Origin: Polaromonas sp.
GTDB lineage: Bacteria > Pseudomonadota > Gammaproteobacteria > Burkholderiales > Burkholderiaceae_C
Direction of reading: 5' to 3'
DNA: 64,000 nt
NCBI GenBank assembly: GCA_030654695.1
Contig: JAURWY010000032.1
Span: 1 to 64,000 of the forward strand
Part shown: piece after piece, positions 1 to 8,320 of the stretch
Layout: each line of letters opens with the position of its first letter
Numbering within the stretch: position 1 is the stretch's first letter
Made by a program: the position numbers and the translations under genes
Notes under the pieces: model-generated
What the model was told of the DNA's origin: nothing
The model's database searches: none
Seen by the model: only the letters and a program-made list of their open reading frames with translations

Positions 1-2
1 TG

Positions 3-533
3 AATGCGCTGGCCGCCATCGCTGCGGCCGAGCATGTCGGCGTCAGCCCGAGCACGGCGGCCCAAGCGCTTAGCAGTTTTGAGAACGTCAAACGGCGCAT
101 GGAAGTCCGCGGCGTGGTGCAGCGCACTGGCGGCGACATCACGGTGTACGACGACTTTGCGCACCACCCAACGGCCATCCACACCACCGTCGACGGCTTG
201 CGCCGGCAGCTGAATGCGCAAGGCCAGACGGCAGCGCGCATTCTGGCGATCTTCGAGCCGCGCAGCAACACCATGAAGCTAGGCACCATGACCGCCCAGT
301 TGCCGTGGAGCCTAGAGCAAGCCGACCTGGCGTTTTGCCATGCCGGCGGTCTCGACTGGGATGCCAGAGCCGCCCTCGCCCCTATGGGTGCGAAGGCCCA
401 AGTGGCCGACACACTCGACGAATTGCTGACTCAGGTCAAGGCAGCCGCCTTGCCCAGCGACCATTTGCTGTGCATGAGCAACGGCGGCTTTGGCGGCATT
501 CACGCCAAACTGCTGGACGCGCTGGCGGCCTGA
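3..533 (+). CDS. mpl: UDP-N-acetylmuramate:tripeptide ligase, C-terminal part
   Basis: Only the C-terminal part (about 176 residues) is present; the frame is already open at the left edge. Mpl is a cytoplasmic peptidoglycan-recycling ligase that attaches recovered L-Ala-gamma-D-Glu-mDAP to UDP-MurNAc. The visible part is a Mur-ligase third domain. It carries the DDFAHHPTAI segment, which matches the DDYGHHP-type motif of MurC/Mpl, followed by FEPRSNTMKLG, which favours Mpl over MurC. The true MurC lies in the dcw cluster of this same window, so this copy is best read as the recycling enzyme. It converges with aroG, with about 26 bases between the stop codons. Confidence 0.88.
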   Translation, partial: NALAAIAAAEHVGVSPSTAAQALSSFENVKRRMEVRGVVQRTGGDITVYDDFAHHPTAIHTTVDGLRRQLNAQGQTAARILAIFEPRSNTMKLGTMTAQLPWSLEQADLAFCHAGGLDWDARAALAPMGAKAQVADTLDELLTQVKAAALPSDHLLCMSNGGFGGIHAKLLDALAA

Positions 534-559
534 AAAGACCACCAGCTTCACTAAAAAAT

Positions 560-1684
560 TCAGCGGGCGCGTCGGGCCTTGACGGACTGCGACAGGCCTT
601 CCAGCAGCTCCAGCGAATCGCCCCAGCTCAGGCAGGCGTCGGTGATGCTCTTGCCGTATTCCAGCGCCTTGGCGTCGTCCTTGCCGGGCGTGAACTTCTG
701 CGCACCAGGGTTCAAATGACTCTCCACCATCAGGCCGAAAACCTGACGTGAGCCACCCGCGACCTGGCCGGCGATATCACGCGCCACTTCCAGCTGCTTT
801 TCATGCTGTTTGGAGCTGTTGGCGTGACTACAGTCGACCATCAACGTAGCCGGCAGTTTGGCGGCTTCGAGGTCCTTGCAAGCGGCGTTGACGCTGGCGG
901 CGTCATAGTTCGGTGCTTTGCCGCCGCGCAGGATCACATGGCAGTCTGGGTTGCCATTGGTTTGCACAATCGCAACTTGGCCATTTTTATGAACCGACAA
1001 AAAGTGGTGACCACGCGCCGCAGCCTGAATCGCATCGGTGGCGATGCGGATGTTGCCATCCGTGCCGTTCTTGAAACCAATCGGTGCCGAGATGCCTGAT
1101 GCCAATTCCCGGTGCACCTGGCTTTCAGTGGTGCGTGCGCCGATCGCGCCCCAAGCGATCAAGTCGCCAATGTATTGCGGTGAAATCACGTCCAGAAACT
1201 CGCTGCCCGCTGGCAAGCCCATGCGGTTGATATCAATCAGCAGCTGACGGGCAATGCGCAGACCTTCGTCGATGCGGTAGCTCTCATCCAAGTACGGGTC
1301 ATTGATAAGACCTTTCCAACCGACCGTGGTGCGCGGCTTTTCAAAGTACACGCGCATCACGATCTCCAGCGTGTCAGCGTATTTGTGGCGCTGCTCGACC
1401 AGCTTGCGGGCGTACTCCAAGGCCGCCATCGGATCATGAATCGAGCAAGGGCCAATGACCACCAAAAGACGGTCGTCGGTGCCGGCCATGATGTTGTGGA
1501 TGCTGCGCCGGGTCTGGGTGATCAGGCTCTCGACCGGCGTGCCGGCAATCGGGAAGAAACGAATTAAATGCTCGGGAGGTGGAAGCACGGTGATGTCCTT
1601 GATGCGTTCGTCGTCGGTCTGGCTGGTTTTGAAGACGGGACTCGCATAGCGGGCTTCGCTGGTGTTCTGGACTGACGCATTCAT
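560..1684 (-). CDS. aroG: 3-deoxy-7-phosphoheptulonate synthase, class I alpha (AroG type)
   Basis: A 374-residue DAHP synthase that condenses phosphoenolpyruvate and erythrose 4-phosphate, the first step to Phe, Tyr and Trp. Class I motifs are clear: VVIGPCSIHDP with the metal-binding Cys, EKPRTTVGWKGL, GARTTESQVHRELASG, GFKNGTDG, VDCSHANSSK (metal His), MVESHLNPG (metal Glu) and DACLSWGDS (metal Asp). The length is close to that of the E. coli AroG/F/H paralogues, so allosteric control by an aromatic amino acid is expected, though the effector cannot be read here. The 170 bases upstream contain a promoter, a leader peptide and a terminator/antiterminator, so the gene is very probably also controlled by attenuation. 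Confidence 0.97.
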   Translation of the reverse strand: MNASVQNTSEARYASPVFKTSQTDDERIKDITVLPPPEHLIRFFPIAGTPVESLITQTRRSIHNIMAGTDDRLLVVIGPCSIHDPMAALEYARKLVEQRHKYADTLEIVMRVYFEKPRTTVGWKGLINDPYLDESYRIDEGLRIARQLLIDINRMGLPAGSEFLDVISPQYIGDLIAWGAIGARTTESQVHRELASGISAPIGFKNGTDGNIRIATDAIQAAARGHHFLSVHKNGQVAIVQTNGNPDCHVILRGGKAPNYDAASVNAACKDLEAAKLPATLMVDCSHANSSKQHEKQLEVARDIAGQVAGGSRQVFGLMVESHLNPGAQKFTPGKDDAKALEYGKSITDACLSWGDSLELLEGLSQSVKARRAR

Positions 1685-1723
1685 GACGGGCTTCCTTGTG
1701 GGTTAACTGGGGAATTCGAGTGC

Positions 1724-1756
1724 AAAAAAAAACCGCCGGAGGGTCCGGCGGTTTTT
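1724..1756 (-). terminator. Intrinsic terminator of the aroG attenuator
   Basis: On the minus strand an 8-bp perfect GC stem (CCGCCGGA / TCCGGCGG, three-base CCC loop) is extended to 13 bp by flanking A and T runs and followed by nine T residues. It lies between the leader ORF stop and the aroG start, about 40 bases before the ATG, so it would stop transcription before aroG. Its 5' arm is also complementary to a segment inside the leader ORF, giving a competing antiterminator. Confidence 0.9.
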
Positions 1757-1807
1757 GAGATTCAGCTGCGTTTTCTGGGCTTACGCAAGGATCTCTCTAC
1801 CGCCGGA
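1744..1807 (-). promoter_or_regulatory. Antiterminator of the aroG leader RNA
   Basis: On the minus-strand RNA, UCCGGCGGU (1807-1799, inside the leader ORF) can pair with ACCGCCGGA (1752-1744), which is the 5' arm of the terminator. Nested within it, GAGAU (1795-1791) pairs with AUCUC (1761-1757) and UGCGU (1787-1783) pairs with ACGCA (1771-1767). This makes 19 bp in three stacked helices, mutually exclusive with the terminator. An 11-base direct repeat, accgccggagg at 1732-1742 and 1799-1809, underlies the switch. Expected logic: stalling at the aromatic codons leaves this structure free to form, while a ribosome at the stop codon disrupts it. Confidence 0.82.
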
Positions 1808-1855
1808 GGCGCTTGAGAACCAAAAGTAAGAAAAATAAAATGCGGCTGAATGCAT
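1781..1855 (-). CDS. Aromatic-rich leader peptide of the aroG attenuator
   Basis: A 24-residue ORF directly upstream of the aroG terminator. It starts MHSAA, continues FYFSYFWF and ends GGREILA before a TAA stop. Seven of eight consecutive codons are aromatic (four Phe, two Tyr, one Trp), and no other feature of the region explains such a run. The Trp codon lies four codons before the segment that forms the antiterminator, so a ribosome stalled in this run would leave that segment free. The composition suggests sensing of all three aromatic amino acids, which suits the enzyme at the head of their common pathway. There is no good Shine-Dalgarno sequence; the predicted promoter places the transcript start at or near this ATG, so translation may be leaderless. 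Confidence 0.85.
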   Translation of the reverse strand: MHSAAFYFSYFWFSSASGGREILA

Positions 1856-1861
1856 GGGTTC

Positions 1862-1889
1862 AATATAGCACAGGTGTGTGACGTTCAAA
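1862..1889 (-). promoter_or_regulatory. Predicted aroG promoter
   Basis: On the minus strand TTTGAA (1889-1884), a 16-base spacer and TATATT (1867-1862) form a plausible sigma-70 promoter. It lies just after the tldD stop codon. The predicted start is about 1855 plus or minus two bases, coinciding with the ATG of the leader peptide. A start further upstream, or read-through from tldD, cannot be excluded. Confidence 0.5.
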
Positions 1890-1891
1890 AA

Positions 1892-3427
1892 TCAGGCGGT
1901 CCCGCCGACTGTCAGGCCGTCGATGCGCAGGGTCGGCTGACCAACGCCCACCGGCACGCTCTGGCCTTCTTTGCCGCAGGTGCCGACACCGCTGTCGAGC
2001 GCCATGTCGTTGCCCATCATGGTCACGCGCGTCAGCGCATCAGGGCCATTGCCGACAATCGTCGCGCCCTTGACGGGGTAGAGAATTTTGCCGTTTTCAA
2101 CCCAGAACGCTTCGCTGGCCGAGAAGACAAATTTGCCCGAGGTGATGTCGACCTGACCGCCACCGAAGTTGGTGGCGTACAAGCCCTTCTTGATGCTCGC
2201 CACAATCTCTTCGGGCGCCTTGTCGCCGCCCAGCATGTAGGTGTTGGTCATGCGCGGCATGGGCGTGTGCGCGTAGCTTTCACGGCGGCCGTTGCCGGTC
2301 GGCTTGACCTTCATCAGGCGCGCATTCAGCGAGTCCTGGATGTAGCCCTTCAAGATGCCGTCTTCGATCAGCACGTTGCGCTGGCTGGCATTGCCTTCGT
2401 CGTCCACGTTGAGCGACCCGCGACGGTCGGCCAAAGTGCCATCGTCCAGCACCGTCACACCTTTGGCCGCCACACGCTCGCCAATGCGGCCGGCAAAAGC
2501 GCTCGAACCCTTGCGGTTGAAGTCGCCTTCTAAGCCGTGACCAATCGCTTCATGCAACAAAATACCGGGCCAACCTGGGCCAAGTACCACGGTCATTTGA
2601 CCGGCGGGCGCCGGGCGAGCTTCAAGGTTGGTGAGCGCGGCTTTGACCGCAGCATCGACATATTCATTGATCTGGTCTTCACCGAAATAAGCCAAGCCAA
2701 AACGACCGCCGCCGCCGCCCGAACCCACTTCGCGCCGACTCACGCCAGCGATTTTTTGCTCGGCAATCACCGTCACGCTCAAGCGCACCAAAGGCCGTAC
2801 GTCGGCGGCCAGCGTGCCATCGGCACGGGCCACCATGACCACGTCATATTCACTGGCCAAACCGGCCATGACTTGCACCACGCGCGGGTCTTTGGCTTTA
2901 GCGAGTTTCTCAACACGCTCCAGCAATTTGACTTTGGCGGTGCTGTCGAGTGACGCAATCGGGTCGATGTCGCTGTACAGCGAACGGCTGCCAGCCACTT
3001 TGCGGGTGTTGGTCTTGACACGGCCAGCCTTGGTGGCAGCTGAAATGGTGCGCACGGTACGGGCCGCGTCGAGCAAAGAGGCTTCCGAAATATCGTCCGA
3101 GTAGGCAAAGGCGGTTTTTTCGCCGCTGACAGCGCGCACGCCAACGCCTTGGTCGATGCTGAAAGAGCCCGTTTTAACGATGCCCTCTTCCAAACTCCAA
3201 CCTTCGCTGCGGGTGTATTGAAAATAGAGGTCAGCGTCGTCCACACCGTAAGACGTGATCTCGCCCAAGGCACGGCGCAAATGCGCTTCGTTCAGCCCAA
3301 AGGGTGCCAGCAGCAGCTTTTCAGCAATTGCCAGACGCTCGGCCGTCGCGTCGGCTTGGGGCCGGGCGCTGGGCGCAAAAAAGTCTGTTTTACGAGCTGA
3401 ACCGGGAGAGGATTTGAGTGACACCAT
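1892..3427 (-). CDS. tldD: Metalloprotease TldD
   Basis: TldD forms a heterodimeric zinc protease with TldE/PmbA, which is not in this window; the pair degrades unfolded or modified peptides in the cytoplasm. The metal motif LLHEAIGHGLEGDFN (HExxxH) is intact, and the C-terminal half has the typical KGATIVGNGPDAL segment. I chose the ATG giving MVSLKSSPGS, about 511 residues; an in-frame TTG 21 bases upstream is possible but lacks a better ribosome site. The gene follows rodA on the same strand with a gap of about 50 bases and precedes the aroG promoter. Confidence 0.95.
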   Translation of the reverse strand: MVSLKSSPGSARKTDFFAPSARPQADATAERLAIAEKLLLAPFGLNEAHLRRALGEITSYGVDDADLYFQYTRSEGWSLEEGIVKTGSFSIDQGVGVRAVSGEKTAFAYSDDISEASLLDAARTVRTISAATKAGRVKTNTRKVAGSRSLYSDIDPIASLDSTAKVKLLERVEKLAKAKDPRVVQVMAGLASEYDVVMVARADGTLAADVRPLVRLSVTVIAEQKIAGVSRREVGSGGGGGRFGLAYFGEDQINEYVDAAVKAALTNLEARPAPAGQMTVVLGPGWPGILLHEAIGHGLEGDFNRKGSSAFAGRIGERVAAKGVTVLDDGTLADRRGSLNVDDEGNASQRNVLIEDGILKGYIQDSLNARLMKVKPTGNGRRESYAHTPMPRMTNTYMLGGDKAPEEIVASIKKGLYATNFGGGQVDITSGKFVFSASEAFWVENGKILYPVKGATIVGNGPDALTRVTMMGNDMALDSGVGTCGKEGQSVPVGVGQPTLRIDGLTVGGTA

Positions 3428-3481
3428 AAAGCCATTGTAGGCAGACAACCCCAGCCGCGCGGCGGGCAGGGGCTCTCTCGA

Positions 3482-4639
3482 TCAAGACTGGATCAGCCGT
3501 TTGGACTTGGCAATCGACATCAAAATACCGACCGCCAGCCCCAGTGTGACCATCGCCGTACCGCCATAGCTGATGAAGGGCAACGGCACACCCACCACCG
3601 GCAAAATGCCGCTGACCATGCCCATGTTGACAAACGCATAGGTGAAAAAAATCATGGTCACCGCGCCAGCCAACAACCGGGCAAACAGCGTCGGCGCGTC
3701 CAAGGCGATGGCCAAACCCCGCAAGATCAGGAAAATAAAAGCGCCGATCAGCAGCAGATTGCCAACGAGTCCAAATTCTTCAGAAAAGGCGGCAAAAATG
3801 AAATCGGTGGTGCGCTCTGGAATGAACTCCAGATGAGTTTGCGTGCCCGCCATAAAACCCTTGCCAAAAAGCCCACCCGAGCCAATCGCAATCATCCCTT
3901 GAATGATGTGAAAACCCCGACCCAGCGGGTCTCGTGTCGGGTCCAGCAAGGTACAAATGCGCTGCTGCTGGTAGTCGTGCAGCACCGGCCAGCGGATGCC
4001 ATCGGCGCACAGTTGAGGCTCAAACAACACCAGCAGGGTGATGCACACCAAAGCCAAAACCACCGGCGGCACAATCAGCCGCCAGCTCAAACCGGCAAAG
4101 AAAATAACCGCCAGCCCAGCCGCCATCACCAGCAGTGAGGTCCCCAGATCGGGCTGCTTCATGATGAGAGCCACCGGCACCAGCAAGAGCAGAACCGCAA
4201 CCAAAAAATCAAACGGCCGGAGTTGCCCTTCGCGCTTTTGGAACCACCAAGCCAACATCAGCGGCATGGCGATTTTCAAGATTTCGCTGGGCTGGATCAC
4301 CGTCACCCCGATGTTCAGCCAACGGGTGGCGCCTTTGCGGGTGATGCCAAAAATAGCCACCGCTATCAGCAACGCGACACCGCCGACATACATGGGCACG
4401 GCAAAAGCCATCAGACGCTGCGGCGGAATCTGCGCCACCACAAACATGATGCCCCCGGCAATCAGCATGTTGCGGCCATGGTCAGCAAATCGGGTACCGT
4501 GGTCATAGCCCGAGGAATACATGATCAGCAGACCGGCGCCTGCCAACAAAAAAACGGCAAACGCCAAGGGCCCGTCAAACCCTTGAAACAGGGGCGCAAT
4601 GCGACGCAATAAAGTGGGTTTTTCAAAAATGACAGCCAT
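3482..4639 (-). CDS. rodA: Rod shape-determining SEDS glycosyltransferase RodA
   Basis: A 385-residue polytopic membrane protein of the SEDS family, which polymerises lipid II into glycan strands during cell elongation with a class B PBP (PBP2). About ten membrane segments are visible. Family signatures include GATRWLNIG, FQPSE-like VIQPSEILKI, KQPDLGTSL, and PFISYGGTAMVTLGLAVGIL near the C-terminus. Unlike many proteobacteria, no mrdA or mreBCD gene flanks it here; it is followed by tldD and lies divergent from the esterase gene. The cytokinetic paralogue FtsW is in the dcw cluster, and the alignment of ends and loops supports RodA rather than FtsW. Confidence 0.94.
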   Translation of the reverse strand: MAVIFEKPTLLRRIAPLFQGFDGPLAFAVFLLAGAGLLIMYSSGYDHGTRFADHGRNMLIAGGIMFVVAQIPPQRLMAFAVPMYVGGVALLIAVAIFGITRKGATRWLNIGVTVIQPSEILKIAMPLMLAWWFQKREGQLRPFDFLVAVLLLLVPVALIMKQPDLGTSLLVMAAGLAVIFFAGLSWRLIVPPVVLALVCITLLVLFEPQLCADGIRWPVLHDYQQQRICTLLDPTRDPLGRGFHIIQGMIAIGSGGLFGKGFMAGTQTHLEFIPERTTDFIFAAFSEEFGLVGNLLLIGAFIFLILRGLAIALDAPTLFARLLAGAVTMIFFTYAFVNMGMVSGILPVVGVPLPFISYGGTAMVTLGLAVGILMSIAKSKRLIQS

Positions 4640-4670
4640 GCACTAATTATCTGTCAGCTACCATGACCCA

Positions 4671-5243
4671 ATGACCACGACCCACCTGCTTTACCTGCAT
4701 GGTTTTCGCTCCTCGCCACGCTCCATGAAGGCCATCAAAATGGCCGACGCTGTGCAGTCCCGCCACCCACAGGTGCGTTGGTGGTGTCCGCAGTTGCCGC
4801 CCTCACCGCGCGAAGCCATGTCTATGCTGACGGCCGGCATTGCAGCCTGGCCAGCTCAAAAAATGGCCGTGGTCGGCTCGTCGCTGGGCGGCTTTTACGC
4901 GACCTGGATCGCCGCACAAACCGGCTGTAAGGCCGTTCTGCTGAATCCGGCGCGCGACTTGAGCCGTTACATTGGCGAGCAAACCAGCTGGCATGACCCG
5001 CTGGAGACTTTTTTCTTCAAACCCGATTTTGTGCAGGAACTGCGGGGCCTCCAAGCTGGCCCGCTGGCACAGCCCGAGCGCTTGCTGGCCATCATCGCCA
5101 AGGGCGACGAAGTGCTGGACTGGCGCGAGATGAGCAGTCGCTACGCGTCAGCCCGTCTGACGCTACTCGAAGGCGGCGACCACGCCCTCAGCGATTTCGA
5201 TGCTCACTTGGACGAAATTCTGGCCTTTTTAGACTTGGCCTGA
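4671..5243 (+). CDS. yqiA: YqiA/YcfP-family alpha/beta-hydrolase (esterase)
   Basis: A 190-residue small alpha/beta-hydrolase. The N-terminus LLYLHGFRSSP is the oxyanion-hole strand, VGSSLGGFYA supplies the GxSxG nucleophile elbow, and GGDHALSDF near the end supplies the catalytic His, with the acidic residue in the GDEVLDW segment. This is the UPF0227/YqiA-YcfP esterase type, thought to act on small acyl esters; the natural substrate is not known. It is divergent from rodA and lies about 40 bases upstream of the RNB nuclease gene, probably in the same transcript. No signal peptide is visible, so it is cytoplasmic. Confidence 0.85.
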   Translation: MTTTHLLYLHGFRSSPRSMKAIKMADAVQSRHPQVRWWCPQLPPSPREAMSMLTAGIAAWPAQKMAVVGSSLGGFYATWIAAQTGCKAVLLNPARDLSRYIGEQTSWHDPLETFFFKPDFVQELRGLQAGPLAQPERLLAIIAKGDEVLDWREMSSRYASARLTLLEGGDHALSDFDAHLDEILAFLDLA

Positions 5244-5283
5244 AGCCGTTCAGCCAGGCTGAGCCCATGGGACAATTCGGCGC

Positions 5284-7359
5284 ATGCATACATTGTTTGA
5301 AGAAGCCGGTAAATTTCTGGCCGGCCGTATCCTGTCAGAATCCGACGCCTCACTGCAGGTCGAACTCGACTCCGGTAAACGGGTCAAGGTCAAAGCCGCC
5401 CACGCCCTGCTGAAGTTTGAAAAACCCGCGCCTGCCGAACTGGTTGCCAAAGGCCAGTTGCTGAGTCTGGAGATTGACCTCGACTTGGCCTGGGAGTTCG
5501 CCAGCGACGAGGAGTTTGGTTTTGCCGATCTGGCGCGTGACTATTTCAGCGCCGACCCGAGCCAAGCGCCGAGCATCGAGCAACAGGCGGCGGCGCTGTT
5601 CCGGTTGTTTGAGTCGCCGCACTACTTTCGCCGCGCCGGCAAAGGCCGCTTCAAAAAAGCCCCGGCCGACATCTTGCAACTGGCGCTGGCCGGTATCGAG
5701 AAGAAAAAACAACTCGCCGCGCAAATCACCGCTTGGGCTGAAGAACTGGCGCAAGGCCAATGCCCAGACCCTGTGCGCGAACAGCTGTACAAGATTCTCT
5801 TCAAGCCAGACAAAAACAGCGCTGAATACAAAGCCGTGGTCGAAGCGGCCCGTGCCACGCATTTGCAACCGCTGGACTTGTTGCAGCGTGCCGGCGCGAT
5901 TGCCTCGGCCTACCAGTTCCACTGGAAACGCTTTTTGTTCGAGAACTTTCCCAAAGGCACCGGCTTCCCGGCCTTGCAAGCGCCAGCGGCACCGGACGAA
6001 TTGCCGTTGGCCGATGTGCGGGCGTTTTCTATCGACGACTCCAGCACCACCGAAATTGACGACGCGCTGTCGGTGCAAGGCTTCGGCAGCGGCAGCATCA
6101 CGCTGGGCATTCACATCGCAGCGCCCGGACTCGCGGTGCACCCTGGCAGCGCCATTGACGCGCTCGGCCGGGCGCGTTTGTCGACGGTCTACATGCCCGG
6201 CTACAAACTGACCATGCTGCCCGACGAGGTGGTTCAAAACTACACGCTGCAAGAGGGTCGCAACTGCCCAGCCTTGTCGCTTTACGTCACGCTGGACGAA
6301 ACCACGCTGGCGGTTCGCGAGACCGTCACGCGGCTTGACCTGGTGCCGATCATCAGCAACCTGCGCCACGACAAACTCGACACCACTTTCACCGAAGCAT
6401 TTTTTGAAGAAGCTCTGGCCAGCGCCCCACCGGCCGATGTCGCCTGGGGCGTCGAGCTGTGCTTTTTGCACCGGCTGGCACGGCACCTCAAGGCGCAGCG
6501 CGAAGTGGTCCGCGGCAAACCTGAAAACTTCAACCGGCCCGACTACAACTTCAAGCTCGACAACCCTAGCGGCGGCGAACCGCAAGGCGATGAGCCCGTC
6601 AGCATCAGCATTCGCCAGCGTGGCGCGCCGCTTGATTTGATCGTCGCTGAAGCCATGATTTTGGCCAACAACACCTGGGGCGAATGGCTGGCCGAGCATG
6701 GCGTGCCGGGCATTTACCGCAGCCAAGCCAGCATGGCGCCGGGCGTCAAAGTACGCATGGGCACCAAGGCCTTGCCCCACGCTGGCATTGGCGTCAAAAG
6801 CTACGCCTGGAGCACCTCTCCGCTACGCCGTTATGTCGACTTGGTGAACCAGTGGCAGATCATTTCTTGCGTGCGGCATGGCCGCACCGCTGCACTGGCC
6901 GCACCGTTCAAGCAACGCGACACCGAACTCTTCGCCATCATCTCTGGCTTCGACGCGGCCTACAGCGCGTACAACGGTTTTCAATCCGGCATTGAGCGTT
7001 ACTGGACACTCAAATACCTGCAGCAAAACGGCATCACCGAACTCACCGCGACCTTCTTCAAAGACAACTTGGTGCGTGCCGATGACTTGCCGCTGGTGCT
7101 GCCGGCAGCGGGCGCGCAAGGCTTGCCGCGCGGCGCTCGGGTGCGCGTCAAGCTGGGCGAGATTGACGAGATCACGCTGGACATCCACAGCACCGTGATC
7201 GAGCGGCTCGACACCGAGCCGGAAGACGCCGCAGCGGCCACCGACGAGGACTTGGACGCCGAGGAATCTGAATTCGCCGCCGGTCCGATCTCGATCGCCG
7301 TGGACCTGAACGAGCCCGACAGCGATGCGGCCAACACTCCGGCCAGCGCACCCGCCTGA
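5284..7359 (+). CDS. RNB-domain exoribonuclease (RNase II/R family)
   Basis: A 691-residue 3'-5' exoribonuclease of the RNB superfamily. The catalytic Asp cluster is in FSIDDSSTTEIDDALSV at about residues 246-262. STVYMPGYKLTMLPDEV, MILANNTWGEWLAEHG and YAWSTSPLRRYVDLVNQWQ are typical downstream RNB motifs, followed by a short S1-like beta segment. The last 60 residues are acidic (EPEDAAAATDEDLDAEESE) and probably disordered. The N-terminal part resembles the small winged domain of the RNase II-like proteins common in Burkholderiales rather than full-length RNase R, so I leave the symbol blank. The next gene starts 30 bases downstream. Confidence 0.9.
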   Translation: MHTLFEEAGKFLAGRILSESDASLQVELDSGKRVKVKAAHALLKFEKPAPAELVAKGQLLSLEIDLDLAWEFASDEEFGFADLARDYFSADPSQAPSIEQQAAALFRLFESPHYFRRAGKGRFKKAPADILQLALAGIEKKKQLAAQITAWAEELAQGQCPDPVREQLYKILFKPDKNSAEYKAVVEAARATHLQPLDLLQRAGAIASAYQFHWKRFLFENFPKGTGFPALQAPAAPDELPLADVRAFSIDDSSTTEIDDALSVQGFGSGSITLGIHIAAPGLAVHPGSAIDALGRARLSTVYMPGYKLTMLPDEVVQNYTLQEGRNCPALSLYVTLDETTLAVRETVTRLDLVPIISNLRHDKLDTTFTEAFFEEALASAPPADVAWGVELCFLHRLARHLKAQREVVRGKPENFNRPDYNFKLDNPSGGEPQGDEPVSISIRQRGAPLDLIVAEAMILANNTWGEWLAEHGVPGIYRSQASMAPGVKVRMGTKALPHAGIGVKSYAWSTSPLRRYVDLVNQWQIISCVRHGRTAALAAPFKQRDTELFAIISGFDAAYSAYNGFQSGIERYWTLKYLQQNGITELTATFFKDNLVRADDLPLVLPAAGAQGLPRGARVRVKLGEIDEITLDIHSTVIERLDTEPEDAAAATDEDLDAEESEFAAGPISIAVDLNEPDSDAANTPASAPA

Positions 7360-7389
7360 AGCGCGGCGTCTCACTGCAGCAGCTAGCCC

Positions 7390-8241
7390 GTGAAATTGCC
7401 TGGTACCTTGCAACTGGCCTTGGGCGTTTCAGTGCTGCTGCACGCCCTGCTGCTGGCGGTGCGCTGGGTCGATCCGGCGCAATTTGACCGGATTTTCCAA
7501 GACACGCCTCTGGAAGTGATCTTGGTCAACAGCAAGGCCAATGAACGACCTGACCAAGCCAAAGCCATCGCGCAGTTTTCATTGGCTGGCGGTGGCGAGC
7601 TGGACAAAGGTCGCGCGACATCGCCTCTCCCGCCTTCAGCCCTGACTGATTTGGGCGACCCCACGGAAGAAGTCCAGCGCAAGATTGAGTCGATGCAAGC
7701 GCAGCAAATGCAGTTGTTGACGCAGCTCAAAAAACAGCTCGCCGCCATGCCACCGCCTGTTGTTGCGCGGTTGGCGCAAGACCCAGCGCAAGCCGAACGT
7801 GAAGAAAAACGCCGGCAGCTGATGAATATTCTGGCCGAGATCGAAAAACGCATCAACGCCGAAAATGAACGGCCCAAAAAACGTTACATCAGCCCCGCCA
7901 CACGCGAAGAGGTTTACGCGCTGTATTACGACCGCTTGCGGCGCAAGATTGAAAGCCAAGGCACAACCGCCTTTCCGGCGCTCGCCGGCCAAAAACTCTA
8001 TGGCGAACTGACCATGGCCTTGACGGTTAATTTCAACGGCCAACTGCTGGCGACCGAAGTCATGCAAACCTCGGGTAACCTCACGCTGGACCGGCAGGCA
8101 CAAAGCATTGCGGTGCGGTCTGCACCGTTTGGACGCTTCACCCCAGAGATGCGCCGCCAAGCTGACCAGATTGTGGTGGTGTCGCGCTTCACGTTCACGC
8201 GTGATGACACCTTGCAAACCCAGCTCAGCCAACAACAATGA
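7390..8241 (+). CDS. TonB-like periplasmic-spanning protein
   Basis: A 283-residue protein with one N-terminal membrane anchor (LALGVSVLLHALLLAVRW), a Gln/Lys/Glu-rich predicted coiled region at about 95-165, and a C-terminal TonB/TolA-like domain. The last contains YYDRLRRKIESQGTTAFP, LYGELTMALTVNFNGQLL and a final RFTFTRDD strand. TonB proteins transfer proton-motive energy from ExbBD to outer-membrane receptors, but no exbBD or receptor gene is nearby, so the role is unproven. The start codon is GTG. It sits between the RNB nuclease and mtgA on the same strand, probably one operon. A proline-rich rod typical of classical TonB is weak or absent. Confidence 0.75.
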   Translation: MKLPGTLQLALGVSVLLHALLLAVRWVDPAQFDRIFQDTPLEVILVNSKANERPDQAKAIAQFSLAGGGELDKGRATSPLPPSALTDLGDPTEEVQRKIESMQAQQMQLLTQLKKQLAAMPPPVVARLAQDPAQAEREEKRRQLMNILAEIEKRINAENERPKKRYISPATREEVYALYYDRLRRKIESQGTTAFPALAGQKLYGELTMALTVNFNGQLLATEVMQTSGNLTLDRQAQSIAVRSAPFGRFTPEMRRQADQIVVVSRFTFTRDDTLQTQLSQQQ

Positions 8242-8320
8242 ACGGTGACGTCAACATGTGCAACAACCTCGCCCATCGCCCATCTGCGCTGACGCGGCAA
8301 GTCATGTCAGCAGCACAGCC

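Noticed and set aside
5350..6780. A 476-codon open frame on the minus strand opposite the RNB nuclease
   Set aside because: The plus-strand frame encodes a complete RNB protein; the minus frame is rich in Val, Gln and Arg with no motif.
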